This document shows positions 50,797 to 60,272 of a stretch of 64,000 nt of DNA, piece after piece. The translations under genes and the position numbers were made by a program. Every line of letters starts with the position of its first letter. The stretch's first letter is position 1. The DNA comes from CAYJAD01 sp964370675. GTDB lineage: Bacteria; Desulfobacterota; Desulfovibrionia; Desulfovibrionales; Desulfovibrionaceae. A model generated the notes under the pieces. The model worked only from the letters and a program-made list of their open reading frames with translations. It was not told the DNA's origin and searched no databases. The stretch is from positions 46,622-110,621 of the forward strand of contig CAYJKC010000002.1 in assembly GCA_964370675.1 (NCBI GenBank), given 5' to 3'.

Positions 50797-52986
50797 TTAT
50801 GACTCCAAGGTCAAAAAGTCCTTCATAATAACCTTTAAACCAAAACCTGCAAAATTTACTTGATATTTATCGGGTGGTAAAAATTTAATCATTTTACCTC
50901 GACCAAATATTTTATGCTGGCAATAGCCTAAAGTTACAGGCTGGTTCATGCTCGTGCTAGGTTCAAAACTGTCATTATCATCACATAATTTATCATATTT
51001 TTGCGCATTATTTGCGGGTGGTAAGAGGCTTTGACCAGCCATGAAGCCCAATGATGAATTTGGCGATTTTCTTTTTTGCAAAACCTTTCCATAACTTTCA
51101 AACCATTCTTCGCACATTCCATGCGGTAATTCACGTAAGAATGGGCTTGGACTTGCATAAATACTACCCATGCTGCCTCTTGTATTGACAGACGATGGGG
51201 CATAAAGCTCTAAGTGTTGCTTGGCTCTTGTGCAAGCAACATACATAAGGCGGCGTTCTTCCTCAAAACTTTCGGCATCATTTAAGGCATGGCGTGATGG
51301 AAAACGTTCCTCCACCAAGTCAATTACCAGCACTGCACTCCATTCAAGACCCTTGGCAGAATGTACAGTTGATAAAATAATACATTGTTCATCTACGTCT
51401 TCATCTTCCACCGTATCAAGCACTAAATCTGCAATAAACAAATCTAAATGCGTAGCATTGGCAGCCATGTTTAGAGTTTCGTCAAGTCCTTGCCTGCGCC
51501 TTGGCCAATCATCAGGATAGGTGGCTTCTAGCCTTGGTTGGTAATGGTCTATAATGGCTTCCATTTGCTTGGATGGGCTTTGTATTTTGCTGCGCATATA
51601 GTCTAAAAACTGCATGTCTTGCAAAAAATCTGGGTATTTAGCAAAAGATTTTTGGGTGGCAGTTGCATCAGCCTTAATGGCTATGGCATATAGCTTTTGC
51701 ATGGTTTTTTTGCCAATGCCTTTATGTAGCATGGCAACTCTTTCAAAAGCTGGCATATCTAGTGGATTTACTAATAAGCGAGCATAAGAAAGCACATCCT
51801 TAATATGAGCTGCATCAGCAAAGCGTAACCCCCCATATTTACGAAATTTAATGCCTGCCCTATTTAAAGCTATTTCTAAATTATATGAGTGAAAGCCAGC
51901 TCTAAACAATACTGCTATTTCATGAGGTAAATAGCTTTCTAAAAGTTCTATAATGCGCCTTGTTACCACATCGGCTTGGCTTTTATCGCTATGTGGAGTT
52001 ACCATGCGCACTAAGCTACCACCCTCACGTCTAGTGAATAATTCTTTTTCAAATGACTCTTTGGCATGGCTAAGCAAGGTATTAGCCACATTGAGCACAG
52101 GCTGGGTTGAGCGATAGTTTTCTTCTAAGCGAATAATATTTGTTTGGGGAAAGTTATTAGGAAAATCCAATATATTTCTAACGTTTGCTCCGCGAAAAGC
52201 ATAGATTGATTGTGCATCATCTCCTACTGCCATGACATTGCCATGACCTCCGTACTCCTTGGCTCCTAAAAGCCGCACCAAGCGCGCTTGAACCAAGTTT
52301 GTATCTTGATACTCATCAACCATAATATGCTGCAAGCCCTGGCGTAAAAACTGCAAAGACTCTCTATCTTCTTGCAAAAGGTTTTCTAATTCAAAAAGCA
52401 AATCGTCATAATCAAGTAAACCTTGGCTACGTCGAAAGTTAGTATATGCCACATTTATGGCTTGCAAAGCATCAGCATGAGGTAATAGATGATTCGCCTC
52501 ACGTTGCAATACTTCATCAATGCTAATTTCCTTGTTGCGTGCTTTACTTAAAATACCAACAATATTTTGACTTTTTGGAAATGATCTATCTCCTTTGCCC
52601 ACACCAAGTTCTTCACGGCAATGCCTAATGGCAGCTGTAATGTCAGCATTGTCCATGATAGAGAAATGCCTATCTTCTAGCCACGCTGGACGATATTGCC
52701 TTAAAATACTATAGGCAAAAGCATGAAAAGTTCCTCCGCGCACACCCATAAGCCCACGTTCAAGCAAAAGTGAAGCACGCTTTAGCATTTCTTGTGCAGC
52801 TTTGCGCGTAAAGGTTAGTAGTAGCATATTATTGGGGTCGACACCTTGCTCAGCAAGCCAAGCTAGGCGATATACAATGGTGCGAGTTTTACCACTACCA
52901 GCACCAGCTATAACCAAGACTGGTCCATCCTTGGCTGTTGCTGCGGCATATTGTGCGGGGTTTAAGCTGTTTTTGTAATCTATCAT
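50797..52986 (-). CDS. UvrD/PcrA-type DNA helicase
   Basis: A 729-residue superfamily 1A 3'-5' DNA helicase. Walker A GAGSGKT (about 29-35), MLLLTFTRKAAQEM motif Ia, motif II VDEYQDTN, GDDAQSIYAFRGA motif III, and the C-terminal STVHSAKGLEW and YVACTRAKQ motifs are all intact. A C-terminal Tudor-like segment, KIFGRGKMIKFLPPDKYQVNF, quoted in part, resembles the RNA-polymerase-contacting domain of UvrD/PcrA. It acts in excision repair and the resolution of replication-transcription conflicts. It is the first gene before thiL. Confidence 0.92.
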   Translation of the reverse strand: MIDYKNSLNPAQYAAATAKDGPVLVIAGAGSGKTRTIVYRLAWLAEQGVDPNNMLLLTFTRKAAQEMLKRASLLLERGLMGVRGGTFHAFAYSILRQYRPAWLEDRHFSIMDNADITAAIRHCREELGVGKGDRSFPKSQNIVGILSKARNKEISIDEVLQREANHLLPHADALQAINVAYTNFRRSQGLLDYDDLLFELENLLQEDRESLQFLRQGLQHIMVDEYQDTNLVQARLVRLLGAKEYGGHGNVMAVGDDAQSIYAFRGANVRNILDFPNNFPQTNIIRLEENYRSTQPVLNVANTLLSHAKESFEKELFTRREGGSLVRMVTPHSDKSQADVVTRRIIELLESYLPHEIAVLFRAGFHSYNLEIALNRAGIKFRKYGGLRFADAAHIKDVLSYARLLVNPLDMPAFERVAMLHKGIGKKTMQKLYAIAIKADATATQKSFAKYPDFLQDMQFLDYMRSKIQSPSKQMEAIIDHYQPRLEATYPDDWPRRRQGLDETLNMAANATHLDLFIADLVLDTVEDEDVDEQCIILSTVHSAKGLEWSAVLVIDLVEERFPSRHALNDAESFEEERRLMYVACTRAKQHLELYAPSSVNTRGSMGSIYASPSPFLRELPHGMCEEWFESYGKVLQKRKSPNSSLGFMAGQSLLPPANNAQKYDKLCDDNDSFEPSTSMNQPVTLGYCQHKIFGRGKMIKFLPPDKYQVNFAGFGLKVIMKDFLTLES

Positions 52987-53092
52987 GGGGTCATACTACT
53001 GTTATATGTTGACGCAAGCAAGGTTTACCCTATACATTGGCTAGGAAAATTTTGCAGAAAATATTTTTAAATTATAATTTAAGGAAAAGTTT

Positions 53093-53602
53093 ATGTCAAA
53101 ACAGTCAGAAGCCTTTGCTAAAGCCGTTGAAACAATTTTAGAAGCGGTAATGTTTGAAAATTGGTTGCGTTTTTATTTTATTAGTGAACCATCAAAGCAA
53201 GATGAAGCCCTTTATTTATCCATACCAGAGCAAGGTATGGAGCGTATCAAGGAATTATACCCCAATCTTTTACCGTTGGCAGAGTTAGTTAATGGTAAAG
53301 AGCTTACCTTTGAATCTTCGCGTGCTGCCATTTGTACTTATATTATAACAGAGATTGATGGTAAGGTTATTGCGCAAAATATGTCAGATACAGTTTTTGA
53401 TAGCACTACTTTTCAAGTGGAATTGCAGCTTTTTAACACTTGGGTGCAATCACATGAAAATCAACTAGATGAAAGCTTCTTAGAGTTTGGTGCTTGGAAA
53501 AACTTTTTTTCGCAGTGGCGCAGTAGTGATGCAGTAAAAGACTTTCGCTTACAATTACATGCTGGCATAACTCTGCCCGATGGTAAACAAGGGCAAGCCT
53601 AG
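53093..53602 (+). CDS. Hypothetical protein, 169 aa
   Basis: Unrecognised. A soluble, acidic, mixed alpha/beta protein with no signal or TM segment. N-terminal helix MSKQSEAFAKAVETILEAV, then a hydrophobic aromatic stretch (FENWLRFYFISE) and a helical C-terminus. AAGGAAAAG precedes the ATG. Divergent from uvrD, followed after about 70 bases by a glycosyltransferase gene. No function proposed. Confidence 0.7.
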   Translation: MSKQSEAFAKAVETILEAVMFENWLRFYFISEPSKQDEALYLSIPEQGMERIKELYPNLLPLAELVNGKELTFESSRAAICTYIITEIDGKVIAQNMSDTVFDSTTFQVELQLFNTWVQSHENQLDESFLEFGAWKNFFSQWRSSDAVKDFRLQLHAGITLPDGKQGQA

Positions 53603-53669
53603 GCACTTTTAATACTTTATTGTTAAAGAGCGTGTGGCTAAATTTTAATTTTATGATGAAGGTATGCTG

Positions 53670-54773
53670 ATGACAAATGTTCATGCTCCCACAAAACCAA
53701 TCCCCTTGGTTTTACTTTTAGAGGAGCTTAACTTTGGTGGAACACAAAAGCAAATGCTTGAAGTGGCCAAGCGCATTGACCGCAATTTTTTTGTGCCGGA
53801 GATATGGACCTTGCGGCATGGTGATGCCCTAATGCATATGGCTAAAGAAGGGCAGATACCTGTACATACTTTGTGTGATACTGAGTCGTTAGATACTATA
53901 AGAGCAATTCCTGCCATATGGCGGCAAATGCAGCAAAAACGCCCACAGCTTATTCATACTTGCACAGCCTATCCCAACATTTGGGGGAGAATTTTTGGAC
54001 GCTTGTATAAAACCTCTGTGATTGTAGGTTCTTGCCGTGCTCAGCGTAATGTAAAACAACAACATGAGCGTTTTTTGTGGCGCACAGCTCATGCTCATAT
54101 TTGTAATGCTAGTAGTATATACAATAGTTTACATGAATTAGGTGTCCCGCGTGCCATGTTGCATCTAATACCTAATGGAGTTGATGCGCAGCATTTTATT
54201 CCTAATTCTAACGGGCTTGTTGATGCTCCGGAATTGGTTTGCGTTGGGCGTATGGTTAAGGCTAAGGAACAAGAAGTTTTATTGCATGCCTTTATGCATG
54301 TGCTTAAACAAGTTCCCAAGGCACGCTTGCACTTTGTAGGCGATGGTATAATGCTTGAACCGCGCAAAAAACTGGCGGAAGATTTAGGTCTTGGCTCTAG
54401 TGTAATTTTCCATGGTGCTAGTAGTGCGCTTGACCATTTGCAAGCTGCAAGGATGTTTGTATTTTCATCTCGTGATGAAGGCATGCCCAACGCCATTTTA
54501 GAAGCCATGTCTTGTGGTCTTCCTATAGTATCGACCAATGCCAATGGCATAGCAGATATTGTAGGGCATGAACAACAAGGGCTTTTAGTAGAAGTGGGTG
54601 ATGTGCATGCTCTAAGTCAAAATATAGTGCGTGTATTGATGAATCCTAGTTTAGCAGAAAAAATGAGTAAATCAGCACGTAAACATGTGCTTGAAAATTT
54701 TTCTTTAGAAAATCTCACCCGTAGACATGAAGATGTTTATAAGCAATTATGTTTAAGCGCAGGTCTTTTTTAG
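53670..54773 (+). CDS. Family 4 glycosyltransferase
   Basis: A 367-residue GT-B-fold retaining glycosyltransferase. The N-terminal domain carries LEELNFGGTQKQMLEVAKR, the usual acceptor-side start. The C-terminal domain has VCVGRMVKAKEQEVLLHAF, HFVGDG and the E-x7-E type motif SSRDEGMPNAILEAMSCG. It probably takes part in surface polysaccharide or glycoprotein assembly. The start at 53670 has GAAGG at a suitable distance; an ATG two codons upstream is too near. A bidirectional terminator follows. Confidence 0.9.
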   Translation: MTNVHAPTKPIPLVLLLEELNFGGTQKQMLEVAKRIDRNFFVPEIWTLRHGDALMHMAKEGQIPVHTLCDTESLDTIRAIPAIWRQMQQKRPQLIHTCTAYPNIWGRIFGRLYKTSVIVGSCRAQRNVKQQHERFLWRTAHAHICNASSIYNSLHELGVPRAMLHLIPNGVDAQHFIPNSNGLVDAPELVCVGRMVKAKEQEVLLHAFMHVLKQVPKARLHFVGDGIMLEPRKKLAEDLGLGSSVIFHGASSALDHLQAARMFVFSSRDEGMPNAILEAMSCGLPIVSTNANGIADIVGHEQQGLLVEVGDVHALSQNIVRVLMNPSLAEKMSKSARKHVLENFSLENLTRRHEDVYKQLCLSAGLF

Positions 54774-54841
54774 AATGCATATAGAATATATGCTTTAAGA
54801 CTGAATGTGTTGAATTTCTAAACTTGTTAAATTGTTGATAT

Positions 54842-54876
54842 AAAAAGCCCTTGTACAAAGAGCACAAGGGCTTTTT
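54842..54876. terminator. Bidirectional intrinsic terminator
   Basis: AAAAAGCCCTTGT (54842-54854) and ACAAGGGCTTTTT (54864-54876) form a perfect 13-bp stem with a 9-base loop. T runs follow on the plus strand and, as the five leading A, on the minus strand. It serves the convergent GT4 and OmpH-like genes. Confidence 0.88.
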
Positions 54877-54897
54877 AAGTTTTTTATGGTTTATCAG

Positions 54898-55563
54898 CTA
54901 TTGTTTAGCTGGTGTTTCCTTGGCGTCTTCTTTTGGGTCAGCCTTAGGGGCTTGGTCTGCAGCTGGTGTTTCTTCAGCAGCTGGAGCAGCAGGCGCTGCT
55001 TCTGGAGTAGCTTTTTCAGAAGCTGGGTCTTGCATGGTGACTGGAGCTTGCATAGGTGCAGCATCCATTGCATCTGCAGGAGTTTCTGGTGCAATAGCCT
55101 TAAATTCTATGTTTTGTTTGTTCATTTCAGCTATAATTTCAGTGGTTAAATTTAGGGCTTCGCTGTAAGATAAAGCCACTTCAGCACCAACAATAAGGTC
55201 AAGCTGTTTGCTATTGCGCATGGCATCAATGTTACGTTGCATCGTGTCTTGAAGTAAATTGACAACATTTTGTTCTTCAGCGCCAATGCGTTGTTGGAAC
55301 TCATTGTACATGGTTTGAACTTGTTGTTGAAGTTCAAGATTTTCTGGATCAGCTTGCATTTTTTCTTGCAGTGCAGTTAGTTGACCTTGCATTTCGGCAT
55401 GAATACCTTCAAGAAATTTGACTCCAGCTTTAGCAGGTTCACTTTCTCTAAACACACGCGCTGTATCTATAATACCAATTTTTGGTTTAACAACAGGAGC
55501 AGGTTGATTACATGCGGTTAATAGGCACAAACTTAGTGCCAATAAAATAGCATTTCTTAACAT
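54898..55563 (-). CDS. OmpH/Skp-like lipoprotein
   Basis: A 221-residue lipoprotein: signal peptide with lipobox LLTAC (Cys about residue 18), then an OmpH/Skp-like periplasmic domain (IGIIDTARVF near residues 29-38, followed by a long Gln/Glu-rich helical hairpin to about 150). The last 60 residues are an Ala/Pro/Glu/Lys-rich tail. Skp relatives chaperone outer-membrane proteins. Here the protein is lipid-anchored, which is unusual, and it is not next to bamA. The ATG at 55563 has GAGGAAA upstream; the frame is open from a GTG at 55575. Confidence 0.78.
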   Translation of the reverse strand: MLRNAILLALSLCLLTACNQPAPVVKPKIGIIDTARVFRESEPAKAGVKFLEGIHAEMQGQLTALQEKMQADPENLELQQQVQTMYNEFQQRIGAEEQNVVNLLQDTMQRNIDAMRNSKQLDLIVGAEVALSYSEALNLTTEIIAEMNKQNIEFKAIAPETPADAMDAAPMQAPVTMQDPASEKATPEAAPAAPAAEETPAADQAPKADPKEDAKETPAKQ

Positions 55564-55788
55564 AGATTTCCTCACTTGCAGGTTAATTTTTTATGCACCT
55601 AGATTTAATGTCATACAATTAATTTTTTTTATTAGTTATCCAAGTGGCATAGATATTTTATTCATTAAAGAGCAGTTTTATAATATGTTTTGTTTAAAAT
55701 TTCAAGCAATAAACTTATATAATAAAATTATATATAAAATGTGTTTTTACATACTTTGCTTATGCGTATATTGTTGTATGTATGCGTT

Positions 55789-56889
55789 TTATAAAATTTC
55801 ATCAAACTGTGCTTGTCTGTCAGTAACCTTGGCCACATAAGCGCGAGTTTCTGCAATGGGTAGCACCTTGGTTAGGCGGGTGTATACTTCATGGGCTTCT
55901 AGTTTATTGATATTGTTAATGGCATCTTCTGGACCACTGCCAAAAAATCGAATAAGACGCCCAGGTCCCATATTATATGCCGCAAGAGCACAGTATATAC
56001 GTGCATTATGGTCTTTTATGCCGCCCAAGTGGCGAGTTAATAAAAGATGCATATATGTTGCACCAAATAAAATATTTACTTCTGGATTAAAGAGGTCATC
56101 ACGCGTTATAGTTGCTTTATAGCCGTGTAAGTATTGATGTACTTCACCGCCAGCTGTGCTTGGTAAAAGCTGCATTAAGCCCATGGCAGATTGAGAACTA
56201 ACCAAGGCAGGTGAAAAGTTGCTTTCGGTTTGGATAATGGCAAAGAGTAGTGATTCACTTAAATTAAAGCGTTTTGCAACTTTGCTAACTAATGCTTTAT
56301 AGCGCTTCATCTTAGCTTTTGTGCTTTCATTGCGTGGGGGTGGAGTCATGTGAGCAATGATATCTTGATGCATTCGATCAAGAGTTGCTTGTTCAATGGA
56401 GCAAGCAAGAGCACTGTTTTTCTCCATAACCCAGCGTAGCGGCTTGCCATCAACACTTAAAGCTTCACCATAGCTTACCGGTTGGACAACATTTAATGCA
56501 GGACCACCATGCGTTGGTAAGTTAGGTATTAAAGCTGCAAAGTTTGAGCTAGCTTCTACATTTTTAGCACCGTGTATGGTGCGTAGTGCAATAGCATTAT
56601 CAGTAAATTTTAGCCAATTTGCTGTGTCAGTATCTTTATTGTGTGTAGTGTTAACATCGGCACTGCGTACTTGAGAGTTAACAGGCGCGCGCATACTCCA
56701 ACTGGTGTTGCTAACAATAGGCTCTGGCATATCTTCCGGACCAAGTGTAACTACAGTTTGGGAAACATGGCGGCGCACTTCTAGCCCTTCGTGTTGAGGC
56801 ACAAAGCCTGCTATGAGCACAAATAGTATTAAACTGGCACTTGCATACCATATGTAATTATAAGGTTTTTTCATAAAATTCATAATCAT
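55789..56889 (-). CDS. SLT-domain lytic transglycosylase (MltC-like)
   Basis: A 366-residue protein with an N-terminal TM/signal anchor (about 15-28) and a C-terminal lysozyme-like SLT domain (about 210-350). The catalytic Glu is in LLFAIIQTESNFSPALVS, and the further motifs GLMQLLPSTAG and AYNMGPGRL are intact. It is most like MltC in its SLT region. The middle segment (about 45-200) is unrecognised. The enzyme would cleave peptidoglycan in the periplasm. It is monocistronic; there is a 384-bp gap before it. Confidence 0.88.
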   Translation of the reverse strand: MIMNFMKKPYNYIWYASASLILFVLIAGFVPQHEGLEVRRHVSQTVVTLGPEDMPEPIVSNTSWSMRAPVNSQVRSADVNTTHNKDTDTANWLKFTDNAIALRTIHGAKNVEASSNFAALIPNLPTHGGPALNVVQPVSYGEALSVDGKPLRWVMEKNSALACSIEQATLDRMHQDIIAHMTPPPRNESTKAKMKRYKALVSKVAKRFNLSESLLFAIIQTESNFSPALVSSQSAMGLMQLLPSTAGGEVHQYLHGYKATITRDDLFNPEVNILFGATYMHLLLTRHLGGIKDHNARIYCALAAYNMGPGRLIRFFGSGPEDAINNINKLEAHEVYTRLTKVLPIAETRAYVAKVTDRQAQFDEIL

Positions 56890-57122
56890 TTTTCACGTCC
56901 TTGGCTACCTGTTTGGGGTAACAACCTAGAAGACACACCCTCAGTATGCTCTTCTTATGGCAACTAAGCAAATAAAATCACGCCAGGTGAATTATTTTAT
57001 AGTATGCAAGTCTTTTGCCATATTTGTATCTATCGGTTTTTTTTAGTTAAAACTTTATGGTAGCATGCTGGTGTCATTTTTTTGAGCAATGCTGAAAAAT
57101 TTTATTACTATATTCTTCTCGT
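56890..57122. other. Intergenic region between SLT transglycosylase and dus-ispH
   Basis: This is most of the 384-bp divergent gap. It is AT-rich with no ORF, repeat or RNA signal that I can defend. A single TGTGGATAA (57123-57131), equal to a DnaA-box consensus, lies at the boundary and is probably chance. The dus-ispH promoter follows. Confidence 0.5.
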
Positions 57123-57137
57123 TGTGGATAACAAAAC

Positions 57138-57166
57138 TTGACATAGTTAACTAAAACACATATTTA
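57138..57166 (+). promoter_or_regulatory. Sigma-70-type promoter of dus-ispH
   Basis: A perfect TTGACA (57138-57143), a 17-base spacer and TATTTA (57161-57166), about 108 bases before the dus ATG. The -35 and spacing match the consensus well; the -10 is a partial match. Confidence 0.5.
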
Positions 57167-57273
57167 AGTTTTACACACTAGTCTACTATGCATTGATAAT
57201 GTCATCAATTTTGTAAAGTAGGATTATTCCTGCATAAATCCTTTGATATATGAAAAGTTTATAGGGATTTTCA

Positions 57274-58245
57274 ATGACAAGATTACCCATAGCTGCGCAA
57301 AGTCCATGGCTTGCACCACTAGCTGGATATTCTGATTTAGCTTTTCGTTTGTTATGCCGTGAATATGGGGCATGTGTTGCTTGCACAGAAATGGTGAGCT
57401 CTAAAGGGCTTATGTATAATAGTGCAGGCACCAAAGAGCTTTTACAAACTACACCCTTAGATAGCCCATTGGTGGTACAGCTTTTTGGTAGCGATATTGA
57501 GAGTTTAGAAAAAGCCCTCATTTTTTTGCAAGAGCAAGGGTTTTGTTATTTTGACTTGAATATGGGTTGCTCTGTGCCAAAGGTTAATCGCAGTGGATCA
57601 GGTTCAGCTTTACTTAAAGATATAGAACATAGCTTAAAGATTGCAAAAGCTATGCTTAATATGGTGGGGCAAGGACAATTAGGATTTAAGATGCGCCTTG
57701 GGTGGGATGATCAAAGTCATGTTTTTGAAGACCTTGCCTTGCGTTTACAAGATTTGGGTGCGGCTTGGATTACCCTGCATCCACGTACAGCAAGGCAAGG
57801 CTTTGGTGGCAATGCGCATTGGCCAAGTTTAGCAAGTCTTGCACAAAAGTTAGAAATACCACTTATGGCTAGTGGAGATCTTTTTTCAGCTACTGATGGT
57901 ATTAATTGTATTTTGCAAACAAAGGTACAAGGTGTTATGTATGCGCGTGGTGCTATGCAAAATCCTGCTGTGTTTCAAGAGCATACAGCATTATGGGAAA
58001 ATCAGCCCCATAAAGCTTTAAGCCCTAAAGACTTACTAATAATGATAAGACGGCATATGGAGCTTGCAAAAACTTATAGCTCAAATCGAGTTGGTTTACT
58101 TAAAATGCGTACATTTGTACCGCGCTATGTGCATCATTTTCATGGGGTGCGGTTTTTGCGTCAAGCCTTAGCTACTTGTGAGAGCTGGGATCATTTAGAT
58201 AATATTTTAGAAGAATTTTTACAAAGAGCAGAGTTGTATTCATGA
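57274..58245 (+). CDS. dus: tRNA-dihydrouridine synthase
   Basis: A 323-residue flavoenzyme reducing uridines to dihydrouridine in tRNA D-loops. The family features are LAPLAGYSDLAFRLLCREYGA, quoted in part, the FMN-site region, the catalytic Cys in FDLNMGCSVPKVNR, and a C-terminal helical domain. I cannot tell DusB from DusC-type subfamilies. It overlaps ispH by 4 bases (ATGA), so the two are translationally coupled. Confidence 0.92.
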   Translation: MTRLPIAAQSPWLAPLAGYSDLAFRLLCREYGACVACTEMVSSKGLMYNSAGTKELLQTTPLDSPLVVQLFGSDIESLEKALIFLQEQGFCYFDLNMGCSVPKVNRSGSGSALLKDIEHSLKIAKAMLNMVGQGQLGFKMRLGWDDQSHVFEDLALRLQDLGAAWITLHPRTARQGFGGNAHWPSLASLAQKLEIPLMASGDLFSATDGINCILQTKVQGVMYARGAMQNPAVFQEHTALWENQPHKALSPKDLLIMIRRHMELAKTYSSNRVGLLKMRTFVPRYVHHFHGVRFLRQALATCESWDHLDNILEEFLQRAELYS

Positions 58246-59099
58246 AAATTATTCGTGCAAAAACTGCAGGCTTTTGTATGGGTGTTGCCCTAGCTTTACA
58301 AAAACTTGATGCAGCCCTTGAGAAATATTTGCCTCAAGGCAAGCGTATATGTACATTTGGACCAATTATTCATAATCCGCAAGTGCTTAATGATTATGCA
58401 GCTCTAGGTGTGCATTGCCTTACATCAGCACATGACGCAAAGGGCAATGATTGCGTGATAATTAGGGCGCATGGTATACCCAAGCAAGATGAACTTACGC
58501 TTAAAAATTGTGGTGCAAAGCTCATTGATGCAACTTGTCCTAAGGTTAAAAAGGCTCAACTAGCCATAGAAAAATCGACACAAGATAGAGCTACATTGTT
58601 ACTTTTTGGTGAGGTGGACCATCCTGAAGTGCGTGGGCTTGTATCTTATGCTTGTGCTAAGGCTTTTGTTTTTGACTCTTTGCAAGAATTGCAAGCCCTA
58701 GGGCTTCTGCCTCAGGGTAACTATGTTCTCGCCTCTCAAACAACACAAGACCAGCAGCTTTTTGCACAAATTGAACAATATTTAAATGGCTACTTGGATT
58801 CATTACCTGTTTTAGCAACTATTTGCCATGCCACATCTCAAAGGCAAGAGGAAATAATGCAAATTTCTTCAGAAGTTGACGCTGTAATTGTGGTGGGTGG
58901 CAAAGAGAGTGGAAATACCCGTAGATTGGCTGATGTTGCCACTTCACAGGGTGTTGTTACTTGGCATATAGAAACAGTTGATGAATTAAAAAATGAAAAA
59001 TTTGCCGGAATGTACACTTTAGGCCTAACGGCTGGCGCATCTACACCGAAAAGTCTTATTGATGCTGTGCATGTTTTTTTAGAAAATATACCTGACTAA
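58242..59099 (+). CDS. ispH: 4-hydroxy-3-methylbut-2-enyl diphosphate reductase
   Basis: A 285-residue [4Fe-4S] enzyme, the last step of the MEP isoprenoid pathway, giving IPP and DMAPP. The three cluster cysteines are seen in AGFCMGV (C12), DATCPKVKK and ATICHATSQRQEE. The substrate-contact histidines are in IIHNPQV and HPEVRG. It is coupled to dus. No other MEP gene is nearby. Confidence 0.95.
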   Translation: MKIIRAKTAGFCMGVALALQKLDAALEKYLPQGKRICTFGPIIHNPQVLNDYAALGVHCLTSAHDAKGNDCVIIRAHGIPKQDELTLKNCGAKLIDATCPKVKKAQLAIEKSTQDRATLLLFGEVDHPEVRGLVSYACAKAFVFDSLQELQALGLLPQGNYVLASQTTQDQQLFAQIEQYLNGYLDSLPVLATICHATSQRQEEIMQISSEVDAVIVVGGKESGNTRRLADVATSQGVVTWHIETVDELKNEKFAGMYTLGLTAGASTPKSLIDAVHVFLENIPD

Positions 59100-59165
59100 A
59101 TGCATAGATGATAAAATTAACACAATGTATTTGATTGACTTATAACTGGTTTGATGGATATTGTT

Positions 59166-59194
59166 TTGGCAATGCATGGACATTATAATATAAT
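59166..59194 (+). promoter_or_regulatory. Sigma-70-type promoter of cheV
   Basis: TTGGCA (59166-59171), a 17-base spacer and a perfect TATAAT (59189-59194), 31 bases before the cheV ATG. This is one of the best promoter matches in the window. It suggests housekeeping rather than RpoN control. Confidence 0.6.
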
Positions 59195-59224
59195 ATTTTT
59201 TTACTCATGAAGAAGGAATAGTTT

Positions 59225-60202
59225 ATGGGGCAGACTAATATTTTGCTTGAAGCTGGAACTAACGAGCTAGAAATTGTAGAATTTTTCATTGAGGAAAAGA
59301 ACTATGCTGAGAATGGTGAAGCGCTTGAGGAGCCATATCGTGGTTATTATGGTGTTAACGTAGCAAAAGTTCTTGAGATTATACGCATGCCTAAGGTAAC
59401 AGAATTACCTGAAGTGCAACACCCTAGTGTGCTTGGTGCATTTAATTTACGCTCTCAAATTATTCCCTTGGTGGACCTTACCATGTGGCTTGGTAAAGAG
59501 CATATTGACACTGAGGAAGAACCTAAGACCATTGTCACCGAGTTTAACTGTGTAACCACAGCCTTTATGGTGTCAGGTGTTAATCGCATCCACCGTATTT
59601 CTTGGGAGGAAGTAGAAGCACCAAGCTCATATGTTTCTCAGGTTTCAAACTATACCGTTATTGGTGTGGTAAGGCTTGAGGGGCGTATTGTATTTTTACT
59701 TGATTTAGAAAAAATTGTAGCAAACCTTAACCCATCCTTGACCCTACGCTTAGATGACATAGGTGAAGAGTTTGAGTCAGATACTCGCTATCGCGCTTTG
59801 GTGGCGGATGATTCAGCTCTCATTCGTGAAATGCTTCGTGATCTCTTAGAAAAGGCTAATTTTGATGTGGAAGTAGTAGAGCATGGTGCTGCTGCTTGGG
59901 ACCGTTTAGTTTCTTTTAAAAATAGAGCAGAAGAAGAAGATCGCCCCTTAACTGACTTTGTGCAGGTGGTGGTTTCTGATATTGAAATGCCCATGATGGA
60001 TGGACATAATTTAACTAAGCGCATTAAAGAAGATAGCGTACTTTCTAAGCTACCAGTTTTATTATTTTCATCTTTGATAACTGATAAGTTGCGTCATAAG
60101 GGTGATGCGGTGGGAGCAGATGACCAAATTTCAAAGCCAGAGGTAACTTATCTTGCGAAGCGCGCTTTGACTCTTATCCGCGAAAGAGAAGAAAAAAGTT
60201 AA
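59225..60202 (+). CDS. cheV: Chemotaxis protein CheV
   Basis: A 325-residue CheW-receiver fusion. The CheW-like domain (about 25-165) couples receptors to CheA, with SQIIPLVDLTMWLG-type strands (YGVNVAKVLEII, FNLRSQIIPLVDL). The receiver (about 190-322) has the Asp pair in VADDSALIREML, phospho-acceptor in VVSDIEMPMMDG, and the conserved Lys in ISKPEV. It adapts the receptor array. The promoter is strong, and a terminator lies just after the gene. No other che gene is near. Confidence 0.95.
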   Translation: MGQTNILLEAGTNELEIVEFFIEEKNYAENGEALEEPYRGYYGVNVAKVLEIIRMPKVTELPEVQHPSVLGAFNLRSQIIPLVDLTMWLGKEHIDTEEEPKTIVTEFNCVTTAFMVSGVNRIHRISWEEVEAPSSYVSQVSNYTVIGVVRLEGRIVFLLDLEKIVANLNPSLTLRLDDIGEEFESDTRYRALVADDSALIREMLRDLLEKANFDVEVVEHGAAAWDRLVSFKNRAEEEDRPLTDFVQVVVSDIEMPMMDGHNLTKRIKEDSVLSKLPVLLFSSLITDKLRHKGDAVGADDQISKPEVTYLAKRALTLIREREEKS

Positions 60203-60223
60203 AATTTTAAGAACTTATTTTAT

Positions 60224-60260
60224 AAAAGCCCAAATCTTTGTGATTAAGATTTGGGCTTTT
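60224..60260. terminator. Bidirectional intrinsic terminator
   Basis: AAAAGCCCAAATCTT (60224-60238) and AAGATTTGGGCTTTT (60246-60260) form a perfect 15-bp stem with T runs on both strands. It lies between convergent cheV and fliS, 22 bases after the cheV stop and 12 from the fliS stop. Confidence 0.9.
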
Positions 60261-60272
60261 TAGTTTTACATT

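Noticed and set aside
54851..55168. Plus-strand ORF over the OmpH-like gene, Ala/Ser-rich
   Set aside because: It starts within the terminator and mirrors the Ala/Pro tail of the lipoprotein gene; it has no ribosome site.
57123..57131. Single DnaA-box-like TGTGGATAA
   Set aside because: One 9-mer is expected by chance and there is no cluster, dnaA or dnaN gene nearby, so no origin is called.
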